Part shown: one piece after another, positions 31,438 to 42,881 of the stretch
Layout: each line of letters opens with the position of its first letter
Numbering within the stretch: the first letter of the stretch is position 1
Assembly (NCBI GenBank): GCA_020740775.1
Contig: JAHEWK010000024.1
Span: 62,001 to 126,000, forward strand
Direction of reading: 5' to 3'
Length of the DNA: 64,000 bases
Source: Ilyonectria destructans
Lineage: Eukaryota; Ascomycota; Sordariomycetes; Hypocreales; Nectriaceae
Notes under the pieces: generated by a model
Seen by the model: the letters and a program-made list of their open reading frames with translations, nothing else
Databases searched by the model: none
What the model was told of the DNA's origin: nothing
Position numbers and translations under genes: made by a program

Positions 31438-34400
31438 ATGGAAGTCGCAGGCACCGTAATCGGGGTCCTCGGCCTGGCAGGGCTGTTCAACACCTGCATT
31501 CAGACCCTCGACTCGCTCTCGGCTGCAGCAAGGTATGGCATCGACCGGGAGATCCTCCAGACCCAAATCGAGGTGGAAAGGGTGCGGCTCATGATCTGGG
31601 GCGACGTAGCAGGGCTCGCCCAAATCCTTCTCGACCCGTCCAAGCAGGAAGCTACCGAGGACGACCTCGCGGCCCTCGACGAGTCTCTCCAAAGAGCTCC
31701 CCTACGCGCGGCTGTTGCTGGGCTGCTCAGCTGCTTCGCGCGCACTCTTGAAGACGTCGAAGTTTTGCGGAAGCGCTACGGGCTCGTCCCGCAGGCCGAG
31801 AGCAAGGGGAAAGGGACGGCCACGTCGACGGTGGCCGATAAGCCGGCTCGGGAGATCCTTCTCGCAACCTTTCGCAAGACGTACTCTAGCTTCAAAGACC
31901 GGCAAACCTCGTCGCAGACGCTCGCGTCGCCGCTGACCAAGGCGCGGTGGGCCGTGGCCGACGAGCCCAAGTTCCGCGAACTGATCGCAGAGCTAAAGGC
32001 CGTCAACGACTCGCTCACATCGCTGCTGCCGGCCGTCCGCAATAAGACGCGCGTCAAAATGCGTGCCGAGATCATGACGAGCAACAACGCGGGCCAGCTG
32101 CACAAGCTGATCAGCGCGGTCGACGACGCGTCGGACCTCATCTCGGAGACGGCGAGCTTGAGGCTCGAGATGCTCTCCACCAAAGGTCAGGGGATCCCGA
32201 AGAAACCAGCACCAAGAGTCGTGCAAGTGGCTGCTGCTGCAACGCCGCCATCGACACCGGCAGCGCGGCAACTTGCGCTTGCACCAGAGCCGGCTGCTCC
32301 GTTGGCCTCTCCACCACCGTCTTCTGTGCCTTCAACTACCAGACCGTCGCAGGCGGATGCTGAGAGAGGGTCAGCTCCAGAACCATCATTTACACCCTAC
32401 GGTAATGCAGGTTCACTTCTCATTCATAAGGTTTGCAACGGGCCGGACAGATTGTCATACTATTCGTGGCTCTCTGGCATAGGGGAAGCCCAGGAACTGG
32501 AACCAGTTCAACCAGTTTTTCATCCCGCGTTCGGTATATTAATTATCCCCATTCCCGAATTCTGTTCACTTGACTAATCCCAGAAAAACAGCTTTATGTT
32601 TTATACCCGATTCCATCTTACCCGTGGCTAAAAATATCCTTGACGTTGAAATGGAAGCAGATCCCAAGTACGCTGGCTGGTCTCCCGGCTCGACCTCCTT
32701 GACTGGTTTTGGGCGGGAGGTCACTTTTTGGAGACTGGTGGAAAGACAAACAGAACGAGTGCAACCGACGTGGAGGCGTGCTTCTGCCGTACCACCCTTC
32801 GACTTGGAACTTATCCTCAAGAGGTGGAAGGCGATTGCGCAAGATGGACTAGGCAAGGACTGGACAGAAAAGAAAGGCTACGAGGAAGTCCGGTGGCTTG
32901 TTGGGCCGAGCGAGTAAGTTTGAGCCGCGTCATCGCAATGGGGAATCCATGACAGTGGAAAGGTGACACCTGTTTTTATCATGCTGACCTCCCCCTTCCC
33001 ACAAAGGTACAACTGGCTCGACCCCGAGGAGGGCTTCAAAATCCGGCACCAGATCTCGGATCTGCTTGCGCTCATGAGCTGCTCGCCTGTTCCCAGCCTC
33101 CAAAGCACGAATAGCATCAGCTTCTTCTTTCACCCCTTCCATGAAACCGACAATTGGGGCTTCGCGCACGCCGCCATGCAAATGTTGTTGGCGCGGGAGG
33201 CGACGCTGCGCATCGAGCGTCACAAGCGTAAATGGTACGGCGGCATCACCGACCGCATCATCTACGACATGATCGCGGCTGAGCTATGGAGCAAAAGCAT
33301 CGAGTTCACCAAGGAAGACGACGACGAGGTGGAGATGATGGCGAACAAGAAGACCAGAGAGCAACAGCTCGACGGCATCGTCAAGTTTGCCGAGGAGATG
33401 CAATGGCCCTACTTGGACGAGATCCGCGACACGGTGCCCAAGTTGCTCCGTCAGGTCGAACAGAAGGAGGACGAAGGGGTGCAGCTAAACACCCTCTCCA
33501 TGGACTGGATGAGCGGGTTGATCCTCCCCGGGTCTCTCTTCTCCGCGGCGATCCTCGGGGCGCTCTGCAGCTTGTCGCCCACTCTGCGCACCCGGCAGCC
33601 CACCGTTGAAGTCAAGGCGCGCCTGGGGAACCACGGCATCGTCTATCCCCAGGCCTCGTATTGGAGCGTACGCTCGGTGCTGGGCAAGGTGTTGGCGCCC
33701 CTGAGCAGCGCAAGCGGGAGTAGGGTCAAGTGCCTTGGTGGCTATGTCGGCCCATGTCTCCCGCCATCGCCGGCTCTTCCGGAATCCACCTTCGGGCTGC
33801 CCGTGGAGCTGAAGGCCCGTCCGCCGATGTTCGTGGGCAAGGAGGAACCGGGCCTGGATCCTGACGATGCCATGGCTCGTACCATTGTGTCGGGTGCTGA
33901 GAGCAAGCAGGCAAATGCAGTCGACTGGGTCGAGCCAGTGCCACCCCGTCCCTCTACCAACCCGGTAGAGCTGCAGACGCTGCGTCTAGCCAAAGCATCG
34001 CCGGCCACTGAAATCAGCGCCGGCACCGCCATGGTTGGCGTCCAGAAGAATGCCCCATACACGGCGCGGCTCGACTTCCGGCTGCCTAGGAGCAAGACCA
34101 TGGTCACCATGACTCTGCGCTCCAACAGCCTCTTCGTGGCCGCTCCGCCTTGCCGGGGCAGCACCCACCGCATCGACCCCCGTGAGGCTGACAAATACGT
34201 CTTCCGGGTCCTTGAGGTCGAGGATTTGCCCCTTGCTGAGCTGGACGCGAGGACCATGGGCGACGCGGCCGTGGCCGTCATCAATGCAACCAGCGGTGGA
34301 GCGGCTCACACGTTTGCGCGGGCGTGGTGCTGCCACAGGGCGAGGAATGCAACCATTTGGAAGCAGGGCGGCCAGAGCTGTTTCAAGTGTGCGTTGATGA

Positions 34401-34447
34401 CAGCGGGAAAGAATGGGCTGGCCACGGGGGTATTAATTGTTTGTTGA
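31438..34447 (+). CDS. HeLo-domain protein 2 (931 aa) with unnamed C-terminal region
   Basis: Exons 31438-32533, a 14-nt micro-exon 32584-32597, 32669-32913 and 33007-34447 join across introns of 50, 71 and 93 bp to give 931 aa. The N-terminal HeLo domain reads MEVAGTVIGVLGLAGLFNTC, YGIDREIL, then ERVRLMIWGD, close to HET-S-type HeLo. A low-complexity Pro/Ala linker (about residues 255-325) follows. The C-terminal region parallels HeLo protein 1: EQQLDGIVKFAEEMQWPYL, LILPGSLFSAAILGAL, SYWSVRSVLGKVL, GYVGPCLPP, FARAWC, and a final CFKCA. The second intron has a weak donor (GTTTTA) and was placed by comparison with protein 1, so that junction is the least certain. The gene is intact and transcribed away from HeLo-1. 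A cell-death role is inferred from HeLo. Confidence 0.8.
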
Positions 34448-36408
34448 CAGCGGATCTAGTAATAAGTTCTCACTACCATATTTACAGGCGACAAGCTGTC
34501 GGACAGTTTCAATCAGCGACTATGGAGAGTTGCTTGTGTTAACCCCTCGTCTCTCTGGGTATTGTTGGCGAGCTTGTGGCGACTGCCGATGGAGTCGCGT
34601 GAGGAGGCTTTATCGGGGGAACTTGGGGTGTCCAAAGCCTGGTGTTGACTGTTCCATTGCGATGAGAGGGCTTTGGTATCTCAGGCATGCTGGGGTCACC
34701 CTTGGGGCCGCCATATTTAAATATGACAACTATCTTCTCACCCTTCTTTAAGACAGGACTTTAACATGCAGAAAAGTTAGGGAAGGCAAAAATGCATCGT
34801 CGTGCCAGTAGCGACAACCTAGTTCTACGACCAGGGTTTCTCCTTCTCTTTTACTAACTAGTAGAAATATTTCTTATTACATTTAACTTAGATATGCAGT
34901 GTCACGACCCATGTTAAAACTAGGCCTTGACCTTGTTATATGCGGTTACGGCGCCCCTACTATTCCTACCTATCAGCTGATCACCCAGATCATTAGATAA
35001 TCAGGATAATCGAGGATCACTATAATCATTAGGTGATTGAGGTAATCGCAGAAATACTCTAGGTATATTAAGTTGAGAGCTGGTCGTTACTAGGATTCTA
35101 CCTCCTTAGCTATTAATATAACTTAGTTACCTTAATCTACCCTGACTGCCACGTATTCTCATATATTAACTATTACCTAACGTAATATAATAACATCGCT
35201 TAGTATGATATCGCGCCTATCGTATCTGCTAATATAGACCCCGGTCTATCCCTTAGGAATCCGCCTACATCCCATCCTATACCCCGTACAGGCTAGGCTG
35301 TAGGCACGACTGTTATATCAAGACTCTTAAATGTGGTACTTGGTTATAAATTTCACCCCGAGCAAAGCCTCATAAGGCGACTGCCTTGACATTTGAAAGA
35401 TAGAGGCAGTGCCTGCTGTAATCAAGCTGATGAGGCATTTTAGCAGTCTTTACCACCACTCTACTCAGTACATAGCTAGAGGTGTAGAAATGTGCAATCT
35501 CGCGTTGCAACCAACACCCACGCTCGCAAAAGTCCTCGCGCCCGAACAACGGCAAAACTAGAGACACTTTCAGTGTCTCCGGGAATATAATTTATGATAG
35601 GATCTGAAGCGAGCCAGTGAGAAGACTGGGATTTCTGCAAGTAAGCGCTTGAGGCGTTCTTCAGTAGCGAAAAGGGCTGGGATCACTCAGCTCGAGGCCT
35701 CCCCCAAGACCCCCTCGCCACAGCCTGCTTCGGTACCCAAGCCACTTTCACAGCCTGATTCAGTACAAAGTGCTCTAGCTACTTAACATTGTCTCCTAAA
35801 GTACACACAAGCCAAATCCCACAGCCTGAATCGATCCAAAGTACTCGGGGCACTGAAAATCGTCCCCTCCATTGCAAACGAGCCAATTACCGTCACTTGA
35901 TTCAACCATCCATACGGGCACTGCGCAGGGTCTTGTGGTTTTGTCTCAGCCATGAATTGGACCACTGGACCTCATTGGAAGCCACCAGTTCAGAAATGGC
36001 ACTGTGGTCCGCCTTGGCGTGATGAATCCAGTTTCTCGCAGGGCTCTCGCCGTTTTCTCCCCTGGAGGCGGGAAATACGCGCCCGCATTGTACACCTGAC
36101 GTATTTTCTCAGCCAGCCACATTTCCCTCCGCAAGGGATGGAGCATAAGGGGCGGGTCGAGTCTCTCAACACGAGCTGCGCTGCATGGCGTGTCAGCGGG
36201 TATTTCACTGCCCGTCTTGCCACCTCAATTCTGCCTCGACTCAGCCCAAATATCCCCTTCCAATTCGTCCACGACATCCAGTTTCTGCAACCGGAGTTTC
36301 AGTGGCTGCATTTGGTCAGTCATCTTTGAGTACTCCATACAACCGGACCTTTTATTTTATTTTTTCTATTTAACCCCGCTATCCTTCATGCGGGACGTTT
36401 TTTTCACC
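34448..36408. other. AT-rich gene-poor stretch
   Basis: 34750-35600 is AT-rich with many TA-containing words, as expected for an old repeat degraded by RIP-like mutation. The following 800 bp up to the HET gene have ordinary composition but no recognised gene. Confidence 0.45.
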
Positions 36409-37029
36409 ATGTCACAACCACCAGATCAACCAGATCAACAAGCACATATTTACGACTCACCCACCGATATGAGTCCCGTAGAGGAGCGTCCCAACCCTCT
36501 TGCAAACCAGGCTTTGCTACAAAACCCTGCACGCTTGAAGAGAAAATTTGAAACTGTGGAACCGGCACCTCCAACCCCAGCTATCAAGAAGGTCACCACG
36601 TTTATCGACGGCAACTATGGCAAGGATACAGAACCGAAGACTTTCGAGCTCAAGCGATTTGTGGATAGAGCAACCAACAGATACAGCTACGACAATTGTC
36701 CCCTTCCGGAGGACCATGTTCGGCTTCTCTTCCTGAAGCCAAGCGAAGACCGAGACGCCTTCATCATTGTCGAGCTCCAAGCATTTCCCATCGACGAACT
36801 CGTGGCGAAGCCTAATGATTATCGGTTCACAGCCCTATCTTACAACTGGGGCGGCGGTAAGAAAGAAAAGGAAATCTTCGTGGACATGACACCCGACAGC
36901 CAACCACCAGCGAAGATGAAAGGAATGGGCGACTTGCCGACGGCCTGGAAGCGACGCATGAAGCCAATCTGGGTGAAGCCCAACCTGATAATCCGTGTCC
37001 CGTCCATCTCGGTTCGCTCGTTGGCGTAG
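36409..37029 (+). pseudogene. HET-domain protein, truncated
   Basis: The ATG at 36409 (ACC ATG) opens a 206-aa frame. A disordered N-terminus (DQPDQQ..., nuclear-signal-like RLKRKFE) is followed by HVRLLFLKP and then YRFTALSYNWGGGKKEKEIF, the first signature of the HET (heterokaryon incompatibility) domain. The region after it (MKGMGDLPTAW, WVKPNLIIRV) still follows the family layout. The frame stops before the second signature (the W-D-x-xCIN block) and the third. I did not find these in other frames within 200 bp. An intron cannot be fully excluded, but as read this is a decapitated incompatibility gene with an incomplete HET domain. Confidence 0.6.
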
Positions 37030-37849
37030 CCTGTAGTTTTGTGTACGTCTCACTTGCAAGCGACGCCGATGTAGCACAGTGGGGTCCTGTTCTTGATCAT
37101 CCACAAATCGGACATTCATTGTTGCTTCCTTGGTTGGTGACTTCCGTTGACTTCCCCTGAGGCAACTGAACTGAGATTGGGGACTTGAAATGCGCTAACC
37201 CGATCAGGAAAGTGTAACGCTCCACTAGTCCAGAAACGGAAAGTGTAACGAGTGCTCCGCTAATGATGGCCGTCGAGAATTCTACTTCGACCACGACCTG
37301 CAACAGCAACATGGGCGTAATGGCCGAAATAAATGCGTTGACATGTTAGCGATACAAACATATATTCAATAAATCTACAGAAGACTGGACATTCATGTTG
37401 TGGTGCTGAAAACCTAAGTCGCAATTGCCTACTAGAGTCGATTCGGATAGGGGGTTGCGTGATGTCGTTATTCAGGCTCTACATGAAAATCCTCGAGCCC
37501 TTGATGAAGAGCATATTCGGAGAGCGATGCGTTTGCAGCCGGATCTGCCGTATGATCTTGTGTTATATGGCTGTGGAAAGGAGACGAGGAAGGAGAAAGT
37601 TAGACACTCCAAACCATCGTGGATGAATGGGCCATCTGCTAGTTGAAAGGCTCTCCGGAAGCTCCGAGTCTGTTATTGGACTCCTCTTAAGTAGAATGCA
37701 TCGTTCAGTACTCCTGCAATTTCGATTATAATACCACCCACTTTGCCTCCGAACCAGAATCCCCCACGATCCACCGTCGAATTATAGTACCACCGATGGG
37801 GTCCGATCTGGTCCTTCATGCTAAGGTATACGCTCTCGCCAAGAAATGA
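37030..37849. other. Non-coding stretch with a short unclassified frame
   Basis: A frame at 37425-37646 (+) contains VIQALHENPRALDEEHIRRA and RLQPDLPYDLVLYG, which looks protein-like but matches nothing I know. It may be part of a broken gene. The rest holds no recognised feature. Confidence 0.3.
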
Positions 37850-40235
37850 AACCGTTTCTGAAGGGCTGAGCCAGGGCGGGGAGCACACCACGTCGCAGGT
37901 TTTCTCGCACCCGCTCCCAGTACGATTGTATCTTGACAAGAAGATGTTGGCTGTAGGCGCGAACAATCTCCTCTGCAGAGTCTAACGATGCGCAGAGCGA
38001 GCTGCCTGCCCTCATCCTCCCGGCCTTCGTCGAACACCTGCCGAGCATCTCGAACCCACTCTTGGAGATAGAACTCAACCGTCAGTTGAGTAGTTGTAGG
38101 TTCCTGAATATTAGCTTATGAGGCCAGTGGAGCCTAAAATGAGCTCCTCGGGATGTAGAGATGGATCAACGTTTTGAGAGCAATGTGTCCGCACCGCCAG
38201 TCGATTCGGTCACGAGGAATCCACAGCATCCCGGATTTGTCAATGGATTCCTCAAGCCCAAGGCCTCGTCGCTCCTTCACAGATCCTCGCTGCCCCCGCA
38301 CCCTCCACTCCGAGAGCCATATCCACTTATCATGGCTCACCTCCCGCTCGCTGCTGAAGGCTAGCAACAGGAGTTGACAGAAGAGTTGAGCGGTATAATA
38401 GGAGAGTATCTGTCGAATGGATGACCTTGCGGAGCCGCCCAGGGCTCCCCGATCCACAGAGAAGGAAGACAACGATAACGATGCCTCCTGAAAAAGATGG
38501 TCGAGAGGAAGGATGAAGCGAGCAGCTTGCGTGAATATCAGGCCGTTGATATCACCGGTCGGCACGATCCAGAACGGATAATGGTCGTCGTCCCCAGACC
38601 TATGGCGGAGTGGAATTGGCCAGGACACTGGCCCGACATGGGGGCTTCGGTCAGGATCGAAGAAGCCTAGGTTGAGTATCGTTAGAATGGCGTCGAGGCG
38701 GAACGTACCCTCCTTCCGAGCCCCATAGTTTGCTAGGGCTTTTGGATCCGAGAGGGCTTTAATATGTCGCTTGTTGGCCTCCTAAGTACGAAGGAGGGGC
38801 TCACGGTGGAGCTAATTGATGTATGCTCGCTAGCGGCTTTTGCCTATCAAAGCAAGGTCCTATATCATCCCTTCGCTCAACGCGAGAAGTAGGAAAGAAC
38901 TGGACTAAAAGGGTCTATAGCGACTAAACATAATGGAAAAGAGCTCTTTGTTACAGCCGTATGCCTTGAAGCGAGCAATTCCAGGCTATCGAGAATCCGG
39001 ATGGCCTATATTGGGAAGTTGTGAAGGCTTTGCTTTCAATGTCAAAGTCCCCGTGCCGCGAAGGAGGAAAGATCGAAAGTAAGTTGCTGCCAAGTTGGCT
39101 TCTGGGGCGGTTGTTTGGAGCTGTTCCTTAAGATGATGATTGCACTTGCTCTTCCAGAGGAGCGTATAGGGCTCCTTGGGTGTAATCACGTAGTCTCTGG
39201 TTCTAACATCGAGCCAACACGAGTGCAGATCCAACTGCTTAGGGCCGAGAGCAGTAAGAACTGTCCTCTCGAAGTGATAGAGGCTCTCGTACAGACTCGG
39301 CCTAACAAATGTGTTTTTAACATCGTGAGTCTGGAAGAGCAAACGCGGGTTCCGAAAGTACGGGACAGCTTCGCCTCGATGAGTCGGGATATGGAACTAG
39401 CTCGCTTTTTCCACAGCGGCGCGCCAGAAACGTGAGAGAGCCTGTGCGGGGAGGCTATATGACAGGTTGAATGATCGACTCTCATCGCCTGCTTTCCATC
39501 GTCCCGTGGCTGGCCTCTCCTGGTATGAGCGGGACTTTGCATAGGCGATTTCGAACGACGGAGGTATTTCTTGACGAAAAGGGTCAGGAATTGTCTCGTA
39601 GGCGGCAGGGATGATGATGCTGTTGTAAAGATCCTTCTGCCGGTCGAGTGATAGAGAATTCGAGGATGCAGACGTTCTCGATCGAGGTGTGCGGGCAGAC
39701 TCGGGAAAGAAGAGAAAGACAGCAAAGCGGACGCTTGGTGTGTTAAATAATCCGAATGGAATATGACGCGTCTTGGCCAGATCGAGCCCATGTGGCTGGA
39801 TCACCTGGTCCGTAGAAAGATTTAGAGTGAAGGGGGGAAGAAAGGAGAGACGGAACTCATTCGGTGCGCGGATGGCCCCAAGGTCATTGACTCCGAACCA
39901 GATACTATCGATTTCCCATCGACACGCTATTTGGACAGACTCCTGGGAGTGTGTGGCTTGCGTCTTTTGAAAGGAGAGCTGCGACAGCGGTTGATAATGG
40001 GGGAGGAACCGCTGCCATTGTGGGAAGAAGGCACGAGAATCGTAGGTCCCTTGCTTTGCAAAGACATCCGAGAGAGGCGGGAGGTGGCGTTGAAGATGAG
40101 CCACTCTTTCTTGGAGGGTATGTGTCTGTTCGTGCTCGTCATGTTCTTCTGGGTGGGCGCCTAAGTGCGGGTGGTGGGTAAGTATCGTATCAATATTTAG
40201 AGGAGGTTGGGTTACAACAGTCTTACAGTTGTATT
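37850..40235 (-). pseudogene. Broken paralogue of the 1537-aa large family protein
   Basis: Pieces in three frames follow the order of the intact gene at 47491-52146. 40235-39400 has VAHLQRHLPPLSDVF, WEIDSIWFGVNDLGAI and QEIPPSFEIAYAKSRSYQER. 39342-38986 has NTFVRPSLYESLYHFE and ATYFRSFLLRGTGTL. 38628-38134 has HYPFWIVPTGDINGLIFTQA and GLGLEESIDKSGMLWIP. About 38000-37850 has SQHLLVKIQSYWERVR. The intron seen at the start of the intact gene is present here at the same position (TGTAAG...CTTAG). N- and C-terminal parts are missing and several frameshifts and stops separate the pieces. It lies on the same strand as the intact copy. Confidence 0.8.
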
Positions 40236-40336
40236 GAATTCCGAAGACTGTCCGGGTCCTCACAGCGCTCCCATGCCCGCAATGATACCAATAGATATGA
40301 GTGATAACCATGTGACCTATATTCTAGCCTACGTGA

Positions 40337-41539
40337 CTACTGCCCAATCTCATCTGCTAACAATCGCACCCGGTGTATCGCAGTCTTCTTCTTCCCCCCT
40401 ATATACCTCCTAGTATGTTCGGCTATATGTGTCACCACGGACTGCCACGCGACCGTCGAATAGACCGGCCCATCCGATGACCTTGCTGGCCTGGACCCTC
40501 TCTCGTCGTTGATCCAGTCGATGCTCACCCTATTCAGACAGCTCTGCACCTCCGTCACCCACTCCGGCCTCTCCGACCATGTCGAGAAGGCATCGTCGAG
40601 CACAAGGACCTTGCTATAGTGCACTATCGCCCGCAGCCGCTCTTCGAGGTCGATATCCATTGGCACTGGGTTCTTATGGAATCGCCCTCTGCTGATGAAA
40701 TCCCTGTCGTCCGAAACCGCCGATCGGACGAGGACCGCGAGCCACCATACGAGCGGGTTGTTCCTGGCCGTTGACTTCGGCTTCCTTAACGCCTTGAAGA
40801 GCAGCTGCTGAATAGGGGCCCATACGTCCTCGAACCCTCCCTTTTCCCGCCTCTGCGCGATCGCCCTGAGGTCCACGCTCCACACCTCCTGCTCGATATC
40901 CAGGATATCGTCGATCTGGCCCTCCTTCAGCTGCAGGCCCATCTCTTCCAGCGTGCCTTCGTCGTACGAATGAACGATAAACCCCACCAGGCTAGTCCAT
41001 ATAGCTTGATACCGCCGCCGCCGGCCGAGGTCATAGACGGCTGCGAGGCTCTCAAAGGCGCCTCGGTCTTCTTCTTCCTCCCCTCTATCCATGCTGTTCA
41101 ATGCGGCCCGCGCCGCTCGTGGCCATCGCTCCGTCATGGCCTCTATTCCATCCAGCCCGTTCCAGAAGGCCGACTGGATGATCATGCGCCTCCTACGATC
41201 ACGCTCAAACCTGCGTCTCCGTTCCACCACGCCCTCCTCCCCATCGCCGTCCCCGGCCGCGAACTGCACAACTTTGCGGTTCGGCGCCAGCGTTGCATCC
41301 GGCAAGGGACTCGTCGCCGATAGATATCCGATCCAGTTCCTCTTGATCTTTTCCCAGACTTCGTCCTCCTCCTCCACTCCGGGACGAAGGAAGTTGATCT
41401 CCTGGAGCCATCCCTCACAAGCTGTGCGGTCCGTCTCCGTCAGGGATGGCATGTTGTGCAGGATTTCATTGTGTTCTGTGGGCAAATCCGGCTGCGTAGA
41501 CCGCTCTAGGGCTATCCTGTAGAGCTCTGTGGGTGCCAT
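40337..41539 (-). CDS. Unknown 400-aa fungal protein
   Basis: A single open frame. I choose the ATG at 41539 (MAPTELYRIALERS, good context GCC ATGG) over the one at 41659, whose first 40 residues look like untranslated leader. Residues 75-150 contain acidic and very basic runs (ERRRRFERDRRRR). A helical middle has DLGRRRRYQAIWTSLVGFIV and the C-terminal half has RNNPLVWWLAVLVRSAV, FISRGRFHKNPVPMDIDLEE and RLRAIVHYSKVLVLDDAF. This last region resembles the tail of helicase-linked fungal accessory proteins as I remember them. I cannot name a domain or activity. It sits immediately upstream of the broken large-family gene. Confidence 0.6.
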   Translation of the reverse strand: MAPTELYRIALERSTQPDLPTEHNEILHNMPSLTETDRTACEGWLQEINFLRPGVEEEDEVWEKIKRNWIGYLSATSPLPDATLAPNRKVVQFAAGDGDGEEGVVERRRRFERDRRRRMIIQSAFWNGLDGIEAMTERWPRAARAALNSMDRGEEEEDRGAFESLAAVYDLGRRRRYQAIWTSLVGFIVHSYDEGTLEEMGLQLKEGQIDDILDIEQEVWSVDLRAIAQRREKGGFEDVWAPIQQLLFKALRKPKSTARNNPLVWWLAVLVRSAVSDDRDFISRGRFHKNPVPMDIDLEERLRAIVHYSKVLVLDDAFSTWSERPEWVTEVQSCLNRVSIDWINDERGSRPARSSDGPVYSTVAWQSVVTHIAEHTRRYIGGKKKTAIHRVRLLADEIGQ

Positions 41540-41659
41540 GGCTGAATTCGTTTGTGCAGGTTGGTAGAGAGCGGTATGCTGTCGCAGTTGGCTGGGCGTT
41601 GAGACGACTGTTGCTTGTAGTGAAAGGAGAATAGAGAACCCCGCTCTCCCCCTAACCAT

Positions 41660-42881
41660 TGCAGGTTATAGTTCTGTATCACGTGATGCTAGAGACCACA
41701 CTACCCTACTGCTGCTACATATATCTTTAAGCTTTACTCTTGCTCAACTCTCTCTCCTGTAAAAAACTTTTCCTTAGCACCCGCTAGAAATAGAACCCTC
41801 TCTAGCCGAGAATTTCCTTATATAGATAGATTAAGTAGCTTTCTATACCCTAAGGCAAGAAGTCTATATCCTCCAAGATCGCTAGTAGCTACGACTAAAG
41901 CCGTATGTCTTTAGGGGGAAAAAAAACCCTCATAGGAGAAAAACCTAAAGCAACCAGAATGCTGCTTTGCGGGAGAAGATAATTCCCTCTTTCTACGGTC
42001 TCTAGGTAAGCTCTATACTATTTCGACCTGGTGGTTTATGTCTATGCTACCTCGAGGTATTGAGATAGAAATATTAGGCCCGGTTGTACTCCAGGTAGCA
42101 GCCGAAGCTATAGAATAAAGCGGTCGGGGGTGGCAAGGCCCGGTATATTAAGAAGTAAGATGCCGCGAAGGATGCCGCGAATATCGTCTGGGCAGGCGCC
42201 ACAAAGAAAGGTCAATTCTCTGAATCCCTTTCTTGCGGCAGCTGTCAGAGTCCCGTTAGCCCGACAGCTGCGCTTGCTGCCATTTTTGGCCTGTAGAGTT
42301 TTCGCCTTAGAAAAACGCTAATATTAATAGGATGCCTTCTTAGACTAATACACCTTCGTGCCGATAATATACTAGATGAACTAAATAGAATAGTAGTGAG
42401 TGGTGGGCGGGGACAAGAGACACTAGAAACACACAACCCACCCAGAAGGCAGCTTTGGTGATGACTGAAGGAGTGATGTGTCTGCTATAGCAGAAAGGGG
42501 TGAGGACCAAAGACGGAAAAAAAACAGATCAAATGAATAGGACCAATGGCTACTGCATTCAGTACCATTTGATCAAACGGTTCACTAAAAGAGACTGAAG
42601 AAATGGGCTAGAAAGACTGTAAATTGAGCTGAAGACTGATCATGACTGAGGGTGTAGCCGGACAGCTATCCTAGTGATGATCTTGAAAGAGGGATGCTTC
42701 TTGCTTGTTGCTATCATCCAAAGCCTTCTCTTTTATGGTCCCAATGGGTCAGGCCACTAGTCCCTGTGCAGAGCAGCCTTTCCTGTTGAAGGGGGCTGCA
42801 GCAGTCTTAGCCCTAGCCGCGGCAAGGATCTGATCAAACGACCAACATCCCTAAAGACAGCAAATCCCTGACTCACCGTCT
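41660..42881. other. Non-coding, repeat-rich stretch
   Basis: AT-rich in 41680-42120, followed by sequence leading into the Pogo element. A CGGCAGCTGTC/GACAGCTGCG palindromic pair lies near 42236-42270. No gene was found. Confidence 0.45.

Noticed and set aside
31438..32577. A stand-alone 379-aa HeLo protein ending at 32577
   Set aside because: A GT...AG intron at 32534-32583 joins it to downstream exons that match HeLo-1 in order and sequence; the 379-aa form would need intron retention.
24812..34447. HET-s-like amyloid (prion-forming) repeats in the HeLo proteins
   Set aside because: The linkers are acidic or Pro/Ala-rich and the C-terminal regions look globular; no paired 21-residue amyloid motif was seen.
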